In this document: piece after piece, positions 14,213-22,194 of the stretch
How positions within the stretch are numbered: position 1 is the first letter of the stretch
How the letters are laid out: each line of letters opens with the position of its first letter
NCBI GenBank assembly: GCA_039028635.1
Contig: JBCCHV010000071.1
Span: 1 to 33,885, forward strand
Direction of reading: 5' to 3'
Length of the DNA: 33,885 nucleotides
Source of the DNA: Acidobacteriota bacterium
Lineage (GTDB): Bacteria > Acidobacteriota > Thermoanaerobaculia > Multivoradales > JBCCEF01
Notes under the pieces: model-generated
The model's database searches: none
What the model saw: only the letters and a program-made list of their open reading frames with translations
Told to the model about the DNA's origin: nothing
Made by a program: the position numbers and the translations under genes

Positions 14213-14241
14213 TTGACAGTCGATAGAATTGGGCGAATAGT
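14213..14241 (+). promoter_or_regulatory. Sigma-70-type promoter for the secreted Ig-like protein
   Basis: A consensus TTGACA at 14213-14218 is followed by a 17-bp spacer and AATAGT at 14236-14241 (four of six matching). Transcription would start near 14248 and yield a leader of about 120 nt before the ATG at 14372. The region is AT-richer than its surroundings, as expected of a promoter. Confidence 0.65.
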
Positions 14242-14371
14242 TGAGACTTTACTTTAAGTTTTCGGCGCCGTGCGGCCTTGGACAGCCGTTGTCGCCGGCG
14301 AGTCTCAGGATCGACGGACGCAGCGCAAGAGGCCGGAGAAACGGATTGGTCCGGTCTGGAGGAAGTGAGCC

Positions 14372-15580
14372 ATGAGGCGAAATATCGTCACTCTTGGTTG
14401 GATTCTTTGCTCTCTGATGTTGGTGAGCCCTGCCTTGGCCCAGGAGCCTTTCGGCTCTTTCGGTGGTCGTAGCGATGGTGGCAATGGTGCTGCGGGTATC
14501 GTCGGAATGTTCGGTTGGGCCCTTGACGACGATGGTGTCGCCGCGGTCGATTTCTATGTCGACGGGGTGATCGATGGCCGGGCCCTCTACGGCCGGCACC
14601 GTCCGGGAGTCGAGGCGGCCTACCCGGGTTTTCCGGATTCGGCGACGGCAGGCTTTTCCTACAGCCTGGACACCACGCGCTATCCCAACGGCCTCCATAC
14701 CGTGACCCCGCAGGTGATCAGCACCACCGGGCAGCGCAAGTGGCTCAACTCGAGAGTCTTCGACTTCAACAACACCACCCATAATCTCGTGCCCTTCGGC
14801 AGCATCGATTCGCCGCTGCCGAACACCGAGCTGTTCGGCAACTGCGATCTCGCCGATCCGCAGCGGCGCTACAGCGTGGTGACCGGGTTCGGTCTCGACG
14901 CCGGCATCGAGATCGGTGACTCCGGTATCGGCTACGTCGAGCTGCTGATCGATGGCTCGATTTTCGCCAATAGCCGCACCGACTGTCGCTACATCCCGGA
15001 GACCGGCGGCCTGACCAACTGCTACGGCCTGCGTCGCCTAGACGTCGAGCGGGTGTTCCCGAGCGTGCGGGATGCCCCGCACAGCGGTTTCCGCTTCGTG
15101 CTCGACCTCGGCTTCTTGATCGAGGAGCTGCAGTACGTCGAGGGCTTCCACGTGCTGTCGATTCGCGCCGGCGATGTTGCCGGCCAGGTGGCCGAGATCG
15201 CCGAGCTGCCGGTGACCTTCCTGTGCGACGACCGGGTGGGGAACGAGGGTGCCTTCGGCGCCATCGACCTGCCGGAGATCGGGCTGACCTTCAGCGGCGC
15301 CATCGAGTTCACCGGCTGGGCTCTCGATTGGCAGGGCGTCTCGAACGTCGCCGTCTGGGTCGATGGCCAGTTCCAGGGCAATGCCGTCACCGGCTTGCCG
15401 CGGCCGGGCGTGTCCTCGCAGTTCCCGGGTTTCCCGGAGAGCGACTTCCCGGGCTGGTCCTTCAGCCTCGACTCGACCGGGCTGTCGAACGGGTTCCACA
15501 ACTTCCAGGTCATCGTGACCGACGACTTGGGAGCGACCACCATGATCGGAGAACGCTCCTTCACGGTCGACAACCCGTAG
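14372..15580 (+). CDS. Secreted protein with repeated Ig-like GWALD domains
   Basis: The 402-residue product begins with a signal peptide (IVTLGWILCSLMLVSPALA, cleavage near residue 23). The first domain (about 27-135) and last domain (about 295-400) are clear duplicates. Both have an FGWALDDDGVAAVDFYVDG-type strand pair, then (H/P)RPGV...(Y/F)PGFP, then a F(S)YSLD or WSFSLD strand and a NG(L/F)H turn. The middle part (about 140-290) is a diverged unit with four cysteines. Such domains resemble bacterial Ig-like modules in secreted or surface proteins; no enzyme motif is visible. The ATG has GGAGGA upstream. It is probably monocistronic, with a promoter at 14213 and a terminator at 15606. Function unknown; adhesion or surface display is only a guess. 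Confidence 0.88.
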   Translation: MRRNIVTLGWILCSLMLVSPALAQEPFGSFGGRSDGGNGAAGIVGMFGWALDDDGVAAVDFYVDGVIDGRALYGRHRPGVEAAYPGFPDSATAGFSYSLDTTRYPNGLHTVTPQVISTTGQRKWLNSRVFDFNNTTHNLVPFGSIDSPLPNTELFGNCDLADPQRRYSVVTGFGLDAGIEIGDSGIGYVELLIDGSIFANSRTDCRYIPETGGLTNCYGLRRLDVERVFPSVRDAPHSGFRFVLDLGFLIEELQYVEGFHVLSIRAGDVAGQVAEIAELPVTFLCDDRVGNEGAFGAIDLPEIGLTFSGAIEFTGWALDWQGVSNVAVWVDGQFQGNAVTGLPRPGVSSQFPGFPESDFPGWSFSLDSTGLSNGFHNFQVIVTDDLGATTMIGERSFTVDNP

Positions 15581-15605
15581 AGCTCGAGCTCTCGCAGGAC
15601 CCCGA

Positions 15606-15632
15606 ACGCCCGCTCATCGAGCGGGCGTTTTT
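15606..15632 (+). terminator. Intrinsic terminator
   Basis: A perfect 10-bp stem (ACGCCCGCTC at 15606-15615, GAGCGGGCGT at 15619-15628) with loop ATC runs into TTTTT. It ends the secreted Ig-like gene 25 bp downstream of its stop. Confidence 0.95.
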
Positions 15633-16022
15633 GGTTGGCGTCGACCTTGATTCCTTAGTTTTAGCCGCGAGGCCCGCGGTTTCGAGCTGGTGAAGGTCGC
15701 CTCGAAATCAAACGGCGTCGCTGAGCCGATGGACGTTGGGCGTTCTCGGACGCTGCCTCTCAGCCCGGTGCGGGCCCTTCCGCTCGAGGAAGCCCCCGGC
15801 CAGCGAGTCGTCTACTCGAGCAGGCACCCAAGCGCGAGCAGCGCGTCAAGTGACCGAGGGATGGCCGCGAGTGAGCAGCCCTGGAGTGGGGCACCCGGCG
15901 AGGGGCGCCCGGGCGAGGGGCCAAAGCCTTGGCCCCCCTCGCGGCCCACGGCAGGTGCGCGTCGCCACGCAGGCCGGGCCGCGCAGGCCGGGCCGCGCAG
16001 ACTGGGCCGCGCGAGCAGCCGG
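15633..16022. other. 390-bp GC-rich stretch without a supported gene
   Basis: It holds short repeats (GCAGGCCGGGCCGC-type units in tandem, about 15968-16010) and one strong hairpin (GGGGCCAA at 15917-15924, TTGGCCCC at 15929-15936, loop AGCC). Neither has a T-run on the minus side that would make a standard terminator for the protease gene ending at 16023. Open frames on both strands are Arg/Gly/Pro-rich without motifs. Confidence 0.5.
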
Positions 16023-17663
16023 CTAGGAACCGTCGGCGTTGCTGGTCGTCGGCGCGAGGGTGTTGCGGGCCTGCTGGCGCTCTGCTTCATCGAGCTGCTG
16101 ACGCCGGGCGAGTAGCTCGCCCGCTTCGCCGAAGAGCTCCAGAGCCCGCTGGACCTGAACGTCGCCGCGGGCCAGGACGCGGTGACGGGCTTCCTGGCCG
16201 AAGGCGGAGTTCATGATCTCGGCATGGATCTGACGCACCGAGAGCTCGCGACCCACGTCGTCCATTTCTTCGTCGAGCTGCTCGCGGGTGGCGAACTCTT
16301 CGTCGATCAGCCACTGCTCGAAGGCGTCGGCGAGGTCCTCCGGCGGTTGCCAGGTGTCATCGCTGACCTGCTGGCGACTGGCGTAGTCGACGGCGAAGGC
16401 GAAGAAGGTGCTGCGGGCGAAGAGATACTGCTGGAAGGGGGTGAAGTCCGTCGGCTCGATCTCGACGTCGGGAGTGATTCCGCCGCCGCCGTAGACCTCC
16501 CGTCCGAGGTCGGTGCGGAAGATCTCTGCCGGATCGCCTTCGCCGACCGCCTGGCGTGGGTCTTCGGCCGTCGGATCATAGTTGTAGTAGTCGAAGAAGG
16601 AGGTGTAGTCGCGCTGGATCAGGCGTCCCGAAGGGGTGTAGTACTTCGCCGTGGTGAGCGCCAGGCCGGCCCCGTAGGACAGGCTGTAGACGGTTTGCAC
16701 CAAGCCCTTGCCCCAGGTCGGGGTGCCCACCACCAAGCCGATGTCGTGGTCCTGAACCGCACCGGAGAGGATCTCCGCCGCCGAGGCGGTGCCGCGGTTG
16801 ACCAGCATGATCACCGGCACCTCGAGCTCGTCGTACTTGTCCGAGGCACGATAGGACTGGAACGAGTCGCGGGTGCGGCCGCGGGTCTCGACGATCTTGC
16901 TGCCGTCACCTAAGAACTGGTCCGCGACCTCGATGGCCTGGTCGAGCAGGCCGCCACCGTTGTTGCGCAGGTCGACCAGCAGACGCTTCATGCCGGCGGT
17001 GCGCAGCGTGTCGAGGGCTTCCTTGACCTCGCGGCCGGTGCCGCGGCCGAAGTCGGAGATCTGCACGTAGGCGGTCTCTTCATCGAGCATGTAGGCGAGG
17101 CGCACCGTCGTCTGGGGGATCTCGGCTCGAGTGACGGCGAGCTGCAGGGGTTCCGCAAGGCCGCGTCGGGCGATGGTGATGTTGACCTGCGTGTCCTTCG
17201 GTCCCTTGAGTCGATCGACCGCTTCGTCGAGGGTCATCGACTCCGTCGACTCACCTTCGATGGTGCTGATGATGTCGCCGGCCCGCATTCCGAGGCGCGA
17301 TGCCGGAGTGCCTTCGATGGGGCTGATCACGGTGAGCTGACCGTTGCGGACACCGACCAGGATGCCGAGTCCGTAGAAGCTGCTCTGCTGCCGCTCGCGC
17401 ATGCCGGTGTAGGCCTTGGGCGGCAGGAAGCTGGTGTGGGGATCGAGACGCCGGAGCATGCCCTGGATGGAGGCATAGACCAGGTCCTTATAGGAGACCT
17501 CGGCGCCGTAGCGGTCGTGGGCCACGGTCACCAAGTCGGTGTAGGTGCGGAGGGTGTCGCGGGCGTCATCGGTCAGCGCCAGGACGCGATCACCGACCAG
17601 ACCGCCGCCGATCAAAGCAAGTACGAACAAGGAGATGGCGGCTCTTTTCCACAGTTTGCTCAT
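16023..17663 (-). CDS. S41 family carboxy-terminal processing protease (CtpA/Prc type)
   Basis: The 546-residue protein begins with a signal anchor (RAAISLFVLALIGGGLVGD, residues 8-25). It contains a PDZ domain at about 95-178 (YGLGILVGVRNGQLTVISPI with the following GMRAGDII) and the S41 protease core. The catalytic Ser294 is in NRGTASAAEI and the Lys319 in WGKGLVQT, forming the Ser-Lys pair; a Gln323 follows at the usual spacing. The family cleaves proteins near their C-termini in the periplasm. The ATG at 17663 gives the expected signal sequence; the frame remains open to an upstream TTG at 17714 that is less likely. The last ~130 residues (DDTWQPPEDL onward) form a charged helical extension. 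It is divergent from tatA with a 113-bp gap. Substrates are unknown. Confidence 0.95.
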   Translation of the reverse strand: MSKLWKRAAISLFVLALIGGGLVGDRVLALTDDARDTLRTYTDLVTVAHDRYGAEVSYKDLVYASIQGMLRRLDPHTSFLPPKAYTGMRERQQSSFYGLGILVGVRNGQLTVISPIEGTPASRLGMRAGDIISTIEGESTESMTLDEAVDRLKGPKDTQVNITIARRGLAEPLQLAVTRAEIPQTTVRLAYMLDEETAYVQISDFGRGTGREVKEALDTLRTAGMKRLLVDLRNNGGGLLDQAIEVADQFLGDGSKIVETRGRTRDSFQSYRASDKYDELEVPVIMLVNRGTASAAEILSGAVQDHDIGLVVGTPTWGKGLVQTVYSLSYGAGLALTTAKYYTPSGRLIQRDYTSFFDYYNYDPTAEDPRQAVGEGDPAEIFRTDLGREVYGGGGITPDVEIEPTDFTPFQQYLFARSTFFAFAVDYASRQQVSDDTWQPPEDLADAFEQWLIDEEFATREQLDEEMDDVGRELSVRQIHAEIMNSAFGQEARHRVLARGDVQVQRALELFGEAGELLARRQQLDEAERQQARNTLAPTTSNADGS

Positions 17664-17776
17664 GATCAAAGTGTAACACCCCGGCGGGCCGAAAAATGCC
17701 GTCAATCTTGACAATCGGACCGTTTTCCTTGACTTGATTCGGTCGAGACCTCAAGATCGAGTGAAGGAGGAGTATT

Positions 17777-18061
17777 TTGTTCGGTCCACTCGGTGGTCCC
17801 GAGCTTCTCTTCATCTTGGCGGTGGCCCTGCTGGTCTTCGGACCCAAGCGGCTGCCCAAAGTCGGCCGAACCCTCGGCAAGGCGATGGGCGAATTTCGTC
17901 GTGCCAGCACCGATCTCCGGCGTACCCTGAACGCCGAAATCGCGCTCGAAGAGGAGGACGAGCCGCCGGCTCCGCGGCCCGCTCCCAAGGCGGCGCCGGC
18001 GAAGACCGAACCGACGCAGTCGTCTCAGACGACCGCCCAGCGTCCCGCCGAAGTCGAGTGA
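17777..18061 (+). CDS. tatA: Twin-arginine translocase subunit TatA/TatB
   Basis: The 94-residue product has the TatA/B pattern: a short N-terminal membrane helix (PELLFILAVALLVFG, about 8-22), the FGPKRLPKVGRTLGKAMGEF hinge with amphipathic helix, and a charged, Pro-rich tail (APRPAPKAAPAKTEPTQ). It would form the protein-conducting part of the Tat pathway in the inner membrane. The start is TTG 17777, preceded by AAGGAGG with six bases between. It overlaps the tatC start by four bases (GTGA), so the two form an operon. No separate tatB lies here; this protein may serve both roles or another TatB may be elsewhere. Confidence 0.93.
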   Translation: MFGPLGGPELLFILAVALLVFGPKRLPKVGRTLGKAMGEFRRASTDLRRTLNAEIALEEEDEPPAPRPAPKAAPAKTEPTQSSQTTAQRPAEVE

Positions 18062-18834
18062 GCGAGTCCCTCGAGCTACCCGCCGGAGAGCAGGAAGAAG
18101 TCCTGCCCCAGATGAGCCTCCTCGATCATCTCGAGGAGTTGCGCAAGCGGCTGGTCTACTCTCTGATCGCTCTGTTCGTCGGCTTCCTCGCCTGTTGGAT
18201 GGTGGTCGACGAGATCTTCGCTTTCCTGTCGCGGCCGATCGAGCGCTTTCTGCCGGAGGGCACCAAGCTCGCCTTCTTGGGGGTCACCGACCCCTTCATG
18301 CTCTATGTGAAGGTGGCGTTGCTCGCATCCGTCTTCCTGGTGACGCCCTTCCTGCTCTACCAGGTGTGGCGCTTCATCGCGCCGGGCCTCTACAAGCGCG
18401 AGCGCCTGATGACCTTGCCCTTCGTCATCTTCGGCACCCTGTTCTTCGTCGCTGGCGGTGCCTTCGCCTACTACATCGCCTTTCCCTTCGCGGTGGAGTT
18501 CTTGCTCGGTGTCGGCGAGCAGTTCCAGCCGATGATCACGATCGAGCGCTATTTCCGCTTCCTGCTCACCGTGATCCTCGGTCTCGGCCTGATGTTCGAG
18601 CTCCCGATCGTCATCGTCATGTTGTCGATGGCGGGCCTGGTCACCCCCAGGTTTCTGTTGCGGCACTTCCGCTGGGCGGTGCTGATCATCTTCGTGGTCG
18701 CGGCGATCATCACTCCGACGCCGGACGTGGTGAACCTCTGCCTCTTCGCCCTGCCGACCATCGGCCTCTACCTCCTGGGAGTCGGCGCCGCGGCGATCTT
18801 CCGTCGGCGCCCCAAGGGTGAAGACGCCGACTGA
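18058..18834 (+). CDS. tatC: Twin-arginine translocase subunit TatC
   Basis: The 258-residue product matches TatC. It has the N-terminal MSLLDHLEELRKRL motif (from residue 19), the TDPFMLYVKVALLASVFL segment, PFLLYQVWRFIAPGLY, and six hydrophobic helices in all. TatC is the receptor for twin-arginine signal peptides, working with TatA/B in the inner membrane. GTG 18058, overlapping the tatA stop, was chosen; ATG 18112 (MSLLDHL) is an alternative. The gene ends 6 bp before the stop of the convergent sulfatase gene, leaving no room for a terminator between the two. Confidence 0.97.
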   Translation: MSESLELPAGEQEEVLPQMSLLDHLEELRKRLVYSLIALFVGFLACWMVVDEIFAFLSRPIERFLPEGTKLAFLGVTDPFMLYVKVALLASVFLVTPFLLYQVWRFIAPGLYKRERLMTLPFVIFGTLFFVAGGAFAYYIAFPFAVEFLLGVGEQFQPMITIERYFRFLLTVILGLGLMFELPIVIVMLSMAGLVTPRFLLRHFRWAVLIIFVVAAIITPTPDVVNLCLFALPTIGLYLLGVGAAAIFRRRPKGEDAD

Positions 18835-18840
18835 GCCGCT

Positions 18841-20724
18841 TTACAGGTAACCGAGGGCGCGAAGGCGCTCGCGGTCTTCTTCCGTGACCTCGCCGGCGGT
18901 GGCTTTGGGGGCCGGCCGGCGGCTGCTAAGCCAGCGCTCGAGGAGGGCGATCAGGCGCTCTTCCTCTTCATCGCCCTGGCCGGCGAGGTTTTGGCGCTCG
19001 TTGGGGTCCTCGGCGAGGTCGTAGAACAGGTAGCCATCTTCCTGGAAGGGGCTCCCGACGGTCGAGATCAGCTTGTGATCGTCGGTTCGCACCATCGCCC
19101 CGTGACCGTGGGCGTGCTCGCTGAACACCACCCGGCGTCCCTTTTCGCCGTGTTCTTGGAGGGCCAGGCCATCGCTCTCGGGAGCCTCGACGGCGGCTGC
19201 CGAGAGCAGGGTGGGGAAGAGATCGATGCTCTGCACCAGGGCGTCGAGGCGGCGGCCCCGATGCGGCCGTCCGGCGGCGTCGAGGGGGACCTGGCCATCG
19301 GGCCAGCGGATCATCAGCGGAACATGGGTGGTGGTGTCCCAGAGGCCGTTGTGGCGGTAGAGGACGCCGTGATCGCCGAGGTTCTCGCCGTGGTCGGCGA
19401 CCAGGGCGAGGAGGGTCGAGTCGAGGCGCTCGATGCCGGCGAGAAAGCCCGTCAAGCGATCGATCTGACGGTCGAGGTAGGCGACCTCGCCGTGATAGAG
19501 GTCGACCTGCCCTCCCAGAACACGCTCTTCGTACTCGCGCGGCCCCGGCTGCCGGAAGAGGGACCAGCCGGCAATGCTGCCCAGGCCGTAGGGCTCGGCG
19601 GCCCGCAGGCCGGAAGCCCAGGGCTGGGGCGGGGTGTGGGGAGTGTGGGAGTCGAACAGGTGGAGCCAGATGAACAGGGGACGGCGATCGTCCGAGGCCT
19701 GATGGTCGGCGATGAAGTCGATCGCCATGTCGACCACCAACTCGCCGGCGAACACCTCCTCGGTCACCACCACCTCCTCGAAGCCCTGGCCGAGGCCCGA
19801 GACCCGCGGCCCGAGGTGGCGTGCCGAGATGATCGCCAGGGTGCGGTAGCCGGCCTCGGCGAGCAGCTCGGCGAGGGTTTCGTGATCTTCCGGTAGCGGC
19901 GTGATCAGGTCGTAGATGCCGTGGTTCTTGCCGTAGAGGCCGGTGAGAATCGAGGTGAAGCTCGGGTTGGTGACGTTGAAGGCCGAGAAGGCGCGGCTCC
20001 AGACGTCGCTTTCGCTGGCCAGGCGGTCGATCGCCGGCGTCAGGCTGGGCTCGAATCCCCGGGGTCCGAGGGAGTCGGCGCGCAGGGTATCGAGGCCGAG
20101 GAGGAGGATGTCGGGACGATCGGTCGGTGCGGTGGGTTTCACCGGCAGGCGGCGGTAGAGGGCGGGGCTGCCCCATAGAGCCCAAGGGGTGACGCCCTCG
20201 GTGAGCCGAACGCCGGGCAGCGGGTCGATCTGGAAGAGGATCTCGATGGCGGTGTCGCCGAAGCGCGACAGGTCGATCTCGAGGGTCGCCGGTGCCAGCA
20301 CGCCGTCCGTCTCGACCGCGCTGGCCCAGAGCTCGTGGACGATGCCGTCGGCGTCGCGTACGCCGGCTCGGTAGCGGCAGCGACAGGCGCCGTTCGGGCT
20401 GCCCAGCGGAATGAAGGAGAGGTAGGCCTCGGCCGGCAGATCGACCGGCCAGGCGAGGCGGGTCCCACCTTGCTGGCCGAGGGAGCGGGCCAGGCTGCCG
20501 GCGCGCCGGGCGCGGTACTTGCGACTGCCTACGTCCTTTTCGCTGCGCAGGCCGAGGTTGTCGAGGCGACGCTCGAAGGAACGGCCGCGTCGCGGCGTCG
20601 GCTGCTCGATCTCGGGCCGCGCCGTCCACAGGTCGTAGCGCTGCCAGGAGTGGCTGATCTCGGCCGGCGGCGGGGGGCCACAAGCGGTCAACAGCAGGAG
20701 GGCGAGAACGGCGGTCGGGCGCAT
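18841..20724 (-). CDS. Sulfatase-superfamily lipoprotein with N-terminal beta domain
   Basis: The 627-residue protein starts with a lipoprotein signal (MRPTAVLALLLLTAC, Cys15). Residues about 85-195 form an extra beta-rich domain before the sulfatase fold. The fold begins at LLLGLDTLRADSLGPRGF (metal ligand Asp212), continues with NVTNPSFTSILTGLYGKNHG and reaches VADHGENLGDHGVLYRHN in the last third. As in the sulfatase at 10867, the nucleophile site is Thr (T252-N-P-S-F), not Cys or Ser, so a formylglycine enzyme is unlikely. The C-terminus is RLRALGYL. The start lies 41 bp after the acyltransferase stop in the same direction, so it may be the last gene of the Kdo/lipid A operon; a role in lipid A or envelope phosphate modification is inference. 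The frame runs upstream beyond this start, but that part overlaps the acyltransferase in another frame. Confidence 0.93.
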   Translation of the reverse strand: MRPTAVLALLLLTACGPPPPAEISHSWQRYDLWTARPEIEQPTPRRGRSFERRLDNLGLRSEKDVGSRKYRARRAGSLARSLGQQGGTRLAWPVDLPAEAYLSFIPLGSPNGACRCRYRAGVRDADGIVHELWASAVETDGVLAPATLEIDLSRFGDTAIEILFQIDPLPGVRLTEGVTPWALWGSPALYRRLPVKPTAPTDRPDILLLGLDTLRADSLGPRGFEPSLTPAIDRLASESDVWSRAFSAFNVTNPSFTSILTGLYGKNHGIYDLITPLPEDHETLAELLAEAGYRTLAIISARHLGPRVSGLGQGFEEVVVTEEVFAGELVVDMAIDFIADHQASDDRRPLFIWLHLFDSHTPHTPPQPWASGLRAAEPYGLGSIAGWSLFRQPGPREYEERVLGGQVDLYHGEVAYLDRQIDRLTGFLAGIERLDSTLLALVADHGENLGDHGVLYRHNGLWDTTTHVPLMIRWPDGQVPLDAAGRPHRGRRLDALVQSIDLFPTLLSAAAVEAPESDGLALQEHGEKGRRVVFSEHAHGHGAMVRTDDHKLISTVGSPFQEDGYLFYDLAEDPNERQNLAGQGDEEEERLIALLERWLSSRRPAPKATAGEVTEEDRERLRALGYL

Positions 20725-20765
20725 GGTGGCGGGCAGTCTAGCAGCGGAAATCGGGCCGGTCGGGG

Positions 20766-21662
20766 TCAATCCTCGTCCGCTGGCCGGCGCCGCCAGCGGC
20801 GATGCATCCAGACCCATTGCTCGGGCCGGCGGCGCACCTGCTCCTCGATCGCTCGGGTGATCGCTGCGGTGGCTTCGGTGGCGTCCGAAGGGAGCTCGAG
20901 GGGGGGGTGGAAGGTCACCTTGGGACGACCGTCGGGAAGGCGCTCGGCGAAGGTCGGGACGGTGACGACGCCCGGCCGGAGGGCGATCTTGGCGGCACCT
21001 ACCGGGGTGAAGGCGAGGCGTCCGAAGAACGGCACGAAGACCCCGTCGACCTTGGTGTCCTGATCGATCAGCATCGCCAGGGCGCCGCCGCGGCGCAGCG
21101 TCGTCAACAGCAGACGGGCGGCTCCGGGAGCGCCGCGCTCGATGGTGGCGGAGCCGAAGCGGCGGCGCAGGTCGACCATGATCTGCTGCACGTTGGCCTC
21201 GTCGAAGACGCGCGCCACCACCGCCATCTCGAGGCCGCGGCAATTGGCGACCATGGCGAGCGTTTCCCAGTTGCCGCAGTGGCCGCTGACCACCAGGATG
21301 GGTTGGCCTGCGGCCTGCAGGGCGGCGATGTGCTCCCAGCCCTCGACCGCGATGAGGGGTTCGAGATCGCCGCAGTCGCGGTGCCGCAGGTGGAGGAGCT
21401 CGGCGAGGTTCATCCCCTGGTGCAGGAAGCATTGCTTCGCCAATCTCAGGCGCTCCTTTGCCGAAAGCTCGGGCAGGGCGAGGGCGAGGTGATCGTCGGT
21501 GCGGCGCCGGTCGCGTCGGCCGAGGACCCAGGAGAGGCGGCCGAAGATGCGGCCGAAACGCTGCGCGCTCCGCCAAGAGAGGCGGCCGAGGACTGCGCTG
21601 AGGGCGATGATCGCGCCGCCGATCAAGCGGGCGCGGATGGGCTTACGGGAGGGCTCAGCCAT
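20766..21662 (-). CDS. LpxL/HtrB-like lysophospholipid acyltransferase
   Basis: The 298-residue protein carries the LpxL/LpxM family core: a basic N-terminal helix, then VVSGHCGNWETLAMVANCRG with the H-x4-E catalytic pair (His128, Glu133), and the later LIDQDTKVDGVFVPFFGR segment, followed by an R-rich tail (WVWMHRRWRRRP). These enzymes add secondary acyl chains to the Kdo2-lipid A intermediate at the inner membrane, after Kdo transfer. The ATG at 21662 lies within the ATGGCTGA overlap of 8 bp with the kdsC stop, giving coupling. It fits the Kdo operon by chemistry. It could also be an acyltransferase for another lipid, but the location favours lipid A. The C-terminal stop is 41 bp before the sulfatase lipoprotein start. 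Confidence 0.9.
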   Translation of the reverse strand: MAEPSRKPIRARLIGGAIIALSAVLGRLSWRSAQRFGRIFGRLSWVLGRRDRRRTDDHLALALPELSAKERLRLAKQCFLHQGMNLAELLHLRHRDCGDLEPLIAVEGWEHIAALQAAGQPILVVSGHCGNWETLAMVANCRGLEMAVVARVFDEANVQQIMVDLRRRFGSATIERGAPGAARLLLTTLRRGGALAMLIDQDTKVDGVFVPFFGRLAFTPVGAAKIALRPGVVTVPTFAERLPDGRPKVTFHPPLELPSDATEATAAITRAIEEQVRRRPEQWVWMHRRWRRRPADED

Positions 21663-22194
21663 CGTGCAGGCGCTGCGCCAGCGCGCGCCACCGGTCACCT
21701 TCGGACAGGATGAGCTCGATCATCTCGCGAATGGCACCGTGGCCGCCGGCCGCGCTCAGCACCACGTCGACCGCTGCGCGCACCTCAGCGGCGGCGTCGG
21801 CGGGGCAGAAGGACAGGCCGCAGCGGCGAATCGCCGGCAGATCCTGGAGGTCGTCCCCGACGTAGGCGACTTGCTCGGCGGTGAGCCCGAGCCGTGCGAC
21901 GATCTTTTCGAAGGCGGGTCCTTTGTCGGAGCAGCGCGTGACGACCGGATCGAGGCCGAGCTCGTGCACCCGGCGGTCGAGGGCCGGACCACCGCGCCCG
22001 GAGAGGATGCCGACTCCCAGGCCCTGTTCCCGAGCCAGCTTGATGGCGAGGCCGTCGCGGACGTGGAAGATCATCGGGTCCTCGCCGCTCCCGACATAGA
22101 ACAGCCGTCCGTCCGTCAGCACGCCATCGACGTCGAGCAGCAGCCAGCGGAGGGCGCGGGCGCGGCTCGCAAAATCGTCTGCAGAGAGCTTCAA
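21655..22194 (-). CDS. kdsC: 3-deoxy-D-manno-octulosonate 8-phosphate phosphatase (KdsC type)
   Basis: The 179-residue HAD phosphatase shows LLLDVDGVLTDG (Asp21, Asp23), the ILSGR motif with Ser65, the CSDKG Lys91, and VGDDLQDLP (Asp114/115). It has no cap domain and is the length usual for KdsC. It dephosphorylates Kdo-8-phosphate to Kdo. The start is the TTG at 22194, which overlaps the stop of kdsD (TTGA) and gives tight coupling; no ATG lies before the DVDG motif in frame. An ATGGCTGA overlap with the following acyltransferase continues the coupling. Confidence 0.9.
   Translation of the reverse strand: MKLSADDFASRARALRWLLLDVDGVLTDGRLFYVGSGEDPMIFHVRDGLAIKLAREQGLGVGILSGRGGPALDRRVHELGLDPVVTRCSDKGPAFEKIVARLGLTAEQVAYVGDDLQDLPAIRRCGLSFCPADAAAEVRAAVDVVLSAAGGHGAIREMIELILSEGDRWRALAQRLHDG

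Noticed and set aside
15690-16115. Plus-strand frames in the 15633-16022 gap
   Set aside because: Low-complexity Arg/Gly/Pro composition, no ribosome site, and the 3' end runs into the protease gene antisense.
17701-17740. Promoter for tatA from TTGACA at 17708
   Set aside because: The -35 is good but no -10 appears at 16-18 bp on the plus strand.
20725-21576. Upstream in-frame extension of the second sulfatase
   Set aside because: It overlaps the acyltransferase in another frame and reads as Arg/Pro-rich shadow; the ATG at 20724 begins a proper lipoprotein signal.
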